A stretch of 19,436 nt of DNA from CAZNHL01 sp964572965 (GTDB lineage: Bacteria; Bacteroidota; Bacteroidia; Cytophagales; UBA9547): contig CAZNHL010000072.1 in assembly GCA_964572965.1 (NCBI GenBank), positions 1 to 19,436 on the forward strand, in the 5' to 3' direction. Made by a program: the position numbers and the translations under genes. Below, piece by piece: positions 15,158 to 19,436 of the stretch. Numbering within the stretch: position 1 is the first letter of the stretch; every line of letters begins with the position of its first letter. The notes below the pieces were generated by a model that saw only the letters and a list, made by a program, of their open reading frames with translations, had not been told where the DNA came from and searched no databases.

Positions 15158-15186
15158 TTGCCAGTATAAAAAATGCACTAGCTTTG
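15158..15186 (+). promoter_or_regulatory. Candidate promoter of the serine-rich secreted protein gene
   Basis: TTG at 15158-15160 and TAGCTTTG at 15179-15186 (a full match to TAnnTTTG) are 18 nt apart, 29 nt before the ATG at 15215. This is the best promoter match in the window. Confidence 0.55.
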
Positions 15187-15214
15187 CGCCTTTATTTAAA
15201 TACCCTTTTTAATT

Positions 15215-15712
15215 ATGGATCTTAAAAACACATTTGCCGGCTCATTGTTGATTACACTTTTATCCATTACAAATCTTAGTGCACAACAACTAAACGGAAA
15301 TCCTTCAGAGTATTTGAGTGCAGCTCTGATATCAAAACCGCAGTACGAAATTACATCAGTTAACAATTGTCAAGTAAAAGGGAAATCATTGCGTAATGCA
15401 GGAATTGGCCTTTTTGCATTTGGAGTTGCTGCAATTGGCGGAGGTATTGCAATGGTAGCGGCGGCAGATGGGGTAACTTATTATCGTTCATCGAGCAGTT
15501 CTTCGTCAAGTTCATCTTCAGGTTCATATAATTCCGGACCAAAGGAGGAGGGCTCGTTCTTGGGTGCTATGGGAGCATTAGGAATAGTAGGAGGTGGACT
15601 TGCAACTGCCGGAGGGATTGTGATGTGGCATTTTGGCCAAAGAAAGGTGAATCGTTCTAAGATAGAGGTAAATATTACGCCTGTTTCAGGAAGTCTTTGT
15701 TATCGTTTTTAA
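15215..15712 (+). CDS. Secreted hypothetical protein with two glycine-zipper segments and a serine run
   Basis: A 165-residue protein with a signal peptide (about 1-23, LLITLLSITNLSA-QQ). Two hydrophobic small-residue segments follow: GIGLFAFGVAAIGGGIAMVAAA (63-84) and GAMGALGIVGGGLATAGGIVM (118-137 or so). Their G-x-x-x-G spacing suits tightly packed membrane helices, i.e. a helical hairpin. Between them lies a polar loop with 11 serines in a row (92-102) and an acidic GPKEEG. The C-terminal tail (RKVNRSKIEVNITP) is short and basic, then beta-like. I do not recognise a family. Localisation is probably the inner membrane or periplasm. It has its own promoter candidate and converges on the tolC-like gene across a hairpin. 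Function unknown. Confidence 0.75.
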   Translation: MDLKNTFAGSLLITLLSITNLSAQQLNGNPSEYLSAALISKPQYEITSVNNCQVKGKSLRNAGIGLFAFGVAAIGGGIAMVAAADGVTYYRSSSSSSSSSSSGSYNSGPKEEGSFLGAMGALGIVGGGLATAGGIVMWHFGQRKVNRSKIEVNITPVSGSLCYRF

Positions 15713-15721
15713 TTTGCTTGT

Positions 15722-15770
15722 ACTTGCCAAGTTTTCAAGAACCAATAAAGGTACCTGAAACTTGGCAAGT
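15722..15770. terminator. Long hairpin between convergent genes
   Basis: The arms 15722-15737 and 15756-15770 pair over 15 bp with one bulged T (ACTTGCCAAGTTT / AAACTTGGCAAGT). It separates the serine-rich gene from the convergent tolC-like gene. Neither side has a proper U-run, so it may be a bidirectional terminator of weak type or a repeat. Confidence 0.5.
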
Positions 15771-15780
15771 CTATTATAGT

Positions 15781-17121
15781 TTATAACTCTCCTCTCGCTT
15801 TCTGATATTTCAACTTCGCAACCAGATAATCATAATAAGCACTCATGAGGTTGTTTTGTGCTGTCAGTAATGAGTTTTCTGCATTGGTAACTTCGGCAGC
15901 TGTGGCAGTTCCTTCTCTGTTTCTTGTTTTGAAAACATTTAATAAGTCTTCTGCCTGTTTGGTATTGGCTTTGGCATAATCAAGGCTTGATGCCGCATTC
16001 TCCAAATCGACCGATGTTGACTTCAGTTCATAATCAATATCCTGTTGCAGTTTGCTGATGGTGTTCTTGTTGATCTCTTGTTTAAGATTGAACTCAGTAC
16101 GGTTTTTAGTTTTGGTAGTGCCGTCAAAAATCGGCAAAGTCATTAATAAACCAACATAGTTGTAAGGAAACCATGTTGATCCCTGCCAAGGTCTGAATTG
16201 CGTTTCAAACTGTTGTGCATTATAATTGGCATAAAGCTGTACAGAAGGTAAATAGCTAAAGCCTTGTTTTTTGTAGTTCAGAGAATTTACTTCCAGTCTT
16301 TGTTTTTCCTGTTGAATTTCAACACGCTTGTTCATGTCTGCACCTTCGGTTGAAGTAGCATTTGTTACAGAAGAAAGATTGTCAGTCAATGTGATATTAG
16401 TATTTTCTGTGAGACCGATCTGATAAGCCAGGTATTGTTTGCTTACCTCATATTGTTTTTCAGATTTGTCGAGTCCGAGTTTGGCATTCTGAACATCCAG
16501 TTTGTAGCGTTCAAGGTCACTTTGCATAAGGCGTTTGTTGTCGAAAAGCTGCTGGTTTTGCATCAGGTATTCTTCAGCTCTTTTGACGGTGTTCTGGTTC
16601 AGTTTTACTTTTTCCTGATTTAACAAAACAGAATAGTAAGCCTGAGCAACTGAAAGCTTTACATCAATTTCAGCTTTCTTCAAATCAAACTGCGTCACTT
16701 GGGTATTGGCTTTGGCTACCCGCTTGTCATAATTCTGTGCAGGGTCAAAGATGTTCTGTTTCAAGGCCAGACCGAATTGATTAAAATAGGGCGTACCAAA
16801 CTGCACTGCTTTGTAGTCACTACCGCCTGTATTGGCCGGACCGCCAAAAGCAGAGGCCGGTAAAATGTTGGTTTGCAGCTGCGAGTTGTAGCGCATGTCA
16901 AAGGTAGCCGTTACCTGTGGCAGGTTTTTGGCATTATACTTTGATACCTCGTTTTCTGCAATTCTGTTTTGCAATATCTGATTTTTGAGGTCATAACGGT
17001 TTGTCATGGCTGTCTCCATGGCCTGTTGCAAAGTCAGCGACAAGTTTTGCGGTGCATCCTGTGCTGCGATACCAATGACGGTAAACAGTTGTAAGGCTAT
17101 GCTATATATGATTCTTTTCAT
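15781..17121 (-). CDS. TolC family outer membrane efflux protein
   Basis: A 446-residue outer membrane channel of the TolC/OEP type, the exit duct of a tripartite exporter. It has a signal peptide (1-20, ending GIAAQ), then two OEP repeats: the first with LTLQQAMETAMTNRYDLKNQILQNRIAENEVSKYNAKNLPQV (30-70), the classic motif at the start of the channel helices, and the second from about 265 (KRVEIQQEKQRLEVNSLNYKKQGFSYLPSVQLYANY). Long heptad-rich helices around 145-235 and 345-445 fit the periplasmic coiled-coil barrel. It is the third gene of the operon HlyD-like, permease, TolC-like, separated from the permease by 92 nt that contain a perfect 18-bp inverted repeat. Size is typical. Confidence 0.93.
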   Translation of the reverse strand: MKRIIYSIALQLFTVIGIAAQDAPQNLSLTLQQAMETAMTNRYDLKNQILQNRIAENEVSKYNAKNLPQVTATFDMRYNSQLQTNILPASAFGGPANTGGSDYKAVQFGTPYFNQFGLALKQNIFDPAQNYDKRVAKANTQVTQFDLKKAEIDVKLSVAQAYYSVLLNQEKVKLNQNTVKRAEEYLMQNQQLFDNKRLMQSDLERYKLDVQNAKLGLDKSEKQYEVSKQYLAYQIGLTENTNITLTDNLSSVTNATSTEGADMNKRVEIQQEKQRLEVNSLNYKKQGFSYLPSVQLYANYNAQQFETQFRPWQGSTWFPYNYVGLLMTLPIFDGTTKTKNRTEFNLKQEINKNTISKLQQDIDYELKSTSVDLENAASSLDYAKANTKQAEDLLNVFKTRNREGTATAAEVTNAENSLLTAQNNLMSAYYDYLVAKLKYQKARGEL

Positions 17122-17136
17122 GTGTCAATATTTTGT

Positions 17137-17200
17137 AAACCTATAAGGATTTATTGTCTTGTATTCTAATTAAAGACTTTCTATAAATCCTTATAGGTTT
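17137..17200. repeat. Perfect 18-bp inverted repeat inside the exporter operon
   Basis: AAACCTATAAGGATTTAT (17137-17154) and its exact reverse complement (17183-17200) enclose 28 nt, in which GTCTT and AAGAC form a further 5-bp stem. It fills most of the 92-nt gap between permease and tolC-like genes. There is no U-run on the coding (minus) side. It could lower or time tolC-like expression, protect mRNA, or be a small inserted palindrome. Confidence 0.75.
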
Positions 17201-17213
17201 GTTTTACCGAGTA

Positions 17214-18338
17214 TTATGTCCTGAAAACCTGTGCCGGTTCCAGGCTTGTGATTCTTTTGATGGCAAATAAACTTCCGCCCAGAGAGATAAACATGGTTAC
17301 TGCAAAGAAGACCAGGCGCACTGTTAATGAATAAGTGAAAAGCGTACCTGCATTGGCAATTCCCATTCTGAACAGTTCCAGCAAACCGGATCCTATGATA
17401 AAACCTGTGAGACCGAAGAGACCTGCCTGAGTCATAATAAGTCGAACAATGTAGCCATTGGTGGCGCCAATAGCCTTGAGTGTTCCGTAGTCCTTGATCC
17501 TGTCGATGGCAGCAGAATATAAAGTAAGACCGATAATGACAAGGCCGGATATAAATGCGAATACAATGATTGTTCCGAAGGAAATAGCAATACCGCTCGA
17601 CTTCAATACCGTTGTGATAGATGAAGCAGCAAACTCTTCGCTGTCCCAGGCTTTGACACCATGCAGGCGTGCATTGATGGCATTAATCACATCTTCTTTT
17701 TTATAGGCGGGATCATACTCAACCAGGAATGCGCTTGCTTTAGTATTAGGCATATTGGTAATATACCTGGCACGTTCTATCGTAGTGAAAGTATAAACCG
17801 GACCGCCAAAACCGCGTACGCCTTTTGTGTTGGCTGCTATGAATACCTTTTTGCCGTTGAGTTCGAAATATTCGCCGATAAGTGCATCGCCAAGCGCTTT
17901 TCTGTCAAAATAGTCGGTAACGATAGCGCCTTCTCTAAGCATATCTTCTTTAGTACCCTGAAAGAGATTCCAAGGGCCGCCGATAAAGTCGGGAGCCTGT
18001 GAACCTACCAGTGTTACGCTGCTGGCTTTACCGTTAACAAATTTGGCAGCGCCAATGGTGATCACAACCGGAGCAACTTTTTTTACTCCCGGAAAACTGC
18101 CGAGTTCTCTGCCAACACGCATGTCAACTGCGGCCAGGGCATTCACATTGGTTGTTTTGCCGTCAACTACCCAGATATATTGCTTGTTGGCAGTTACAAT
18201 ACTGGCCATGGCATTGGTCAGGAAGGAGAATATTCCCACGTTCTGACCGATCAGGAAAATCGAGATGATTACCCCGGCAAGTGCTCCGAATGATTTTGGC
18301 TTGTCGTAGAAAATAAATTTGATGGCTGTTCTGAGCAT
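17214..18338 (-). CDS. FtsX/DevC-like ABC transporter permease
   Basis: A 374-residue inner-membrane permease of a MacB/DevBCA-type exporter. The ATG at 18338 (MLRTAIKFIFYDKPKSFGAL) fits the family and leaves a 7-nt gap after the HlyD-like stop; the ATG at 18365 would overlap that gene and add nine residues. One N-terminal helix (about 17-41, AGVIISIFLIGQNVGIFSFL) is followed by a periplasmic domain (45-235) and three C-terminal helices (about 245-270, 292-315, 330-355). DYGTLKAIGATNGYIVRLI just after the second helix is the conserved FtsX coupling region that contacts the ATPase. With the HlyD-like lipoprotein and TolC-like channel it should export a substrate across both membranes. The needed ATPase gene is not within the window. 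Confidence 0.88.
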   Translation of the reverse strand: MLRTAIKFIFYDKPKSFGALAGVIISIFLIGQNVGIFSFLTNAMASIVTANKQYIWVVDGKTTNVNALAAVDMRVGRELGSFPGVKKVAPVVITIGAAKFVNGKASSVTLVGSQAPDFIGGPWNLFQGTKEDMLREGAIVTDYFDRKALGDALIGEYFELNGKKVFIAANTKGVRGFGGPVYTFTTIERARYITNMPNTKASAFLVEYDPAYKKEDVINAINARLHGVKAWDSEEFAASSITTVLKSSGIAISFGTIIVFAFISGLVIIGLTLYSAAIDRIKDYGTLKAIGATNGYIVRLIMTQAGLFGLTGFIIGSGLLELFRMGIANAGTLFTYSLTVRLVFFAVTMFISLGGSLFAIKRITSLEPAQVFRT

Positions 18339-18345
18339 GACAAAC

Positions 18346-19278
18346 TTATTTAATGTTGATGACACATTCCAGACGACTGCCGATCAGTACTTTGCTTTTG
18401 TCGGTAAGTTCTACACGTACTTCACGCACGCGACGGTCTTCCAGATTGTCTGGTCTGTCGGAGAACAAGGATTTCTTTTTCAGGTAAGGAGAAATGAAAA
18501 TCACCTTTCCAGTAGTGATCGTATCTGTGCCTCCTTGTTCGCGGATGTAAGCCGCCTGTTCTAAAGCTACTTTGTTGGCAAACAGTTCATCAATTTCAGT
18601 TACTGCCATATAAGCTCCTTCTGGCGCAAAATCCCCGAATGAAGTATTGCTGTTGACAACGCTTCCGAGTTTCAGGTCAAGGTTGAGGATTTTACCATTT
18701 AAAGGTGCTCGAACGATTTTCCTTTCCAGTAATGAATTGTAGTAGTTTAAATCTGACTGAAGTTCTTTTAACTTGTTTTCCTGCTGACGGATATTGGCTT
18801 CCGCAGTAGCAAGGTCTTGCTGTTGACTCTCATAAGCAGTTTTGCTGTCGTCGTAAACCTGTTGGGTAACTGCGTTCCCCTGTAGCAAGCGTTGGTTTCT
18901 TTCGGTAGTGGTTCTGGCATTATCCAGTTTTATCTGTAAAGATGCTTTGGTTGCTTTTTGTGCTTCAATAGCGCTTCTCTGCGTAGCAATTTTTGATGCA
19001 GCCTGTTGTACCTGCGCTGTTTCAACATTATGTTCCAGCTCGGCGATTACCTCACCTTTTTTAACTTCTTCTCCTGAATTATGAAAGATGTTGGCAACCA
19101 GACCATTTACTTCAGACGTAAGCGGTAATACTCTTTGCACTGGTTCAATACTTGCCAGACCAACTACCTGTACTACATTTAAAGTGTCAGGAATAGCTAC
19201 CTGTTCTTTCTTTTCTTCTTTTTTGCCACAGCTCCAGAGCAGAATGACAGCTGAAAAAATGACTGATAATTGTTTCAT
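18346..19278 (-). CDS. HlyD/DevB-family periplasmic adaptor lipoprotein
   Basis: A 310-residue membrane fusion protein that links an inner-membrane ABC transporter to the TolC-like channel. The signal peptide ends in a lipobox LWSC with C17 as the likely lipidated residue, followed by a charged KKEEKKE stretch. The lipoyl-like domain is split: first half VNGLVANIFHNSGEEVKKGEVIAEL (57-81), long coiled-coil hairpin (about 84-185), second half RAPLNGKILNLDLKLGSVV (190-208). A beta-barrel region follows to the C terminus (VREVRVELTDKSKVLIGSRLECVINI). It is the first gene of the operon. The coiled coil is of ordinary length. Being a lipoprotein, it is anchored in a membrane by lipid rather than by a helix, as AcrA-type adaptors are. 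Confidence 0.92.
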   Translation of the reverse strand: MKQLSVIFSAVILLWSCGKKEEKKEQVAIPDTLNVVQVVGLASIEPVQRVLPLTSEVNGLVANIFHNSGEEVKKGEVIAELEHNVETAQVQQAASKIATQRSAIEAQKATKASLQIKLDNARTTTERNQRLLQGNAVTQQVYDDSKTAYESQQQDLATAEANIRQQENKLKELQSDLNYYNSLLERKIVRAPLNGKILNLDLKLGSVVNSNTSFGDFAPEGAYMAVTEIDELFANKVALEQAAYIREQGGTDTITTGKVIFISPYLKKKSLFSDRPDNLEDRRVREVRVELTDKSKVLIGSRLECVINIK

Positions 19279-19309
19279 GGTTTTTATGTTATAATGTGTT
19301 TGTTTATCT

Positions 19310-19352
19310 GTTCATTTCCAATCCGTTCATTTCGGCTTCGCTCAATGAACGG
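19310..19352. repeat. Direct and inverted repeats upstream of the exporter operon
   Basis: GTTCATTTC occurs twice (19310 and 19325), and CCGTTCATT (19323-19331) pairs exactly with AATGAACGG (19344-19352) around a 12-nt loop. The DNA beyond (19353-19436) contains ATACTGAGCGTAGTCC, which resembles the GCTCAG-type dispersed repeat seen elsewhere in the window. No gene is visible between 19279 and the window end. Confidence 0.55.
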
Positions 19353-19436
19353 GTGGGTAATCATTTCCGGATACTGAGCGTAGTCCTTTAGATTAGCGTG
19401 ATATTATTAATCCAAGAATAGATCTATCATATAAGT

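Noticed and set aside
15153..15212. 19-codon frame (MYCQYKKC...) just before the serine-rich gene, a possible leader peptide
   Set aside because: Its first codons overlap the best promoter match in the window, so it would not be on the transcript.
18339..18365. Nine-residue longer start of the permease
   Set aside because: It overlaps the adaptor gene, while the ATG at 18338 sits 7 nt after the adaptor stop and matches the usual start of this family.

Overview
The window reads as a draft chromosomal contig from a Bacteroidota bacterium, probably of the Cytophagales type. The signs are a two-component sensor with periplasmic propeller repeats and a Y_Y_Y domain, a LytTR regulator, a TonB-like protein, weak or absent Shine-Dalgarno sites, promoters resembling TTG-n19-TAnnTTTG, and short palindromic intergenic repeats. 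I cannot name the species from sequence alone. A run of ten Ns (3133-3142) marks a scaffold join.

Left part (1-4407): the 3' two thirds of clpC (AAA+ unfoldase of the ClpCP protease) with its terminator. A small TerB-fold protein follows, behind a 15-bp perfect inverted repeat, and ends at a two-way terminator. Convergent to it lies a CPA1-type Na+/H+ antiporter gene, broken in this sequence by a one-base frameshift and by the N gap. Both breaks look technical: collapsing a 56-nt duplication at the gap and adding one G restores a single 534-residue frame exactly.

Middle part (4408-9374): a TonB-like energy transducer, then a sensor kinase (14 propeller blades, Y_Y_Y, LytS-type His kinase) whose stop overlaps the start of its LytTR response regulator. 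The intergenic DNA behind them carries palindromic repeats and a nested hairpin.

Envelope acetylation operon (9375-13390): two paralogous SGNH hydrolase-fold proteins and an MBOAT acyltransferase, all overlapping by 23-29 nt and ending at a good terminator. By analogy with AlgI/AlgJ/AlgX and PatA/PatB, the MBOAT protein should pass acetyl groups across the membrane and the SGNH proteins should act on an extracytoplasmic glycan; the glycan is not known.

Anomalous stretch (13391-15214): a G/C-rich structured block with a perfect 18-nt palindrome changes abruptly into a very A/T-rich orphan gene on the minus strand (370 aa, no family recognised), followed by about 365 bp of A/T-rich DNA. This is the best candidate for acquired or undescribed content.

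Right part (15215-19436): a secreted protein with two glycine-zipper segments around a serine run, then a minus-strand operon of HlyD-type lipoprotein, FtsX/DevC-type permease and TolC-type outer membrane channel. Together they form a tripartite ABC exporter, but its ATPase gene is not in the window.
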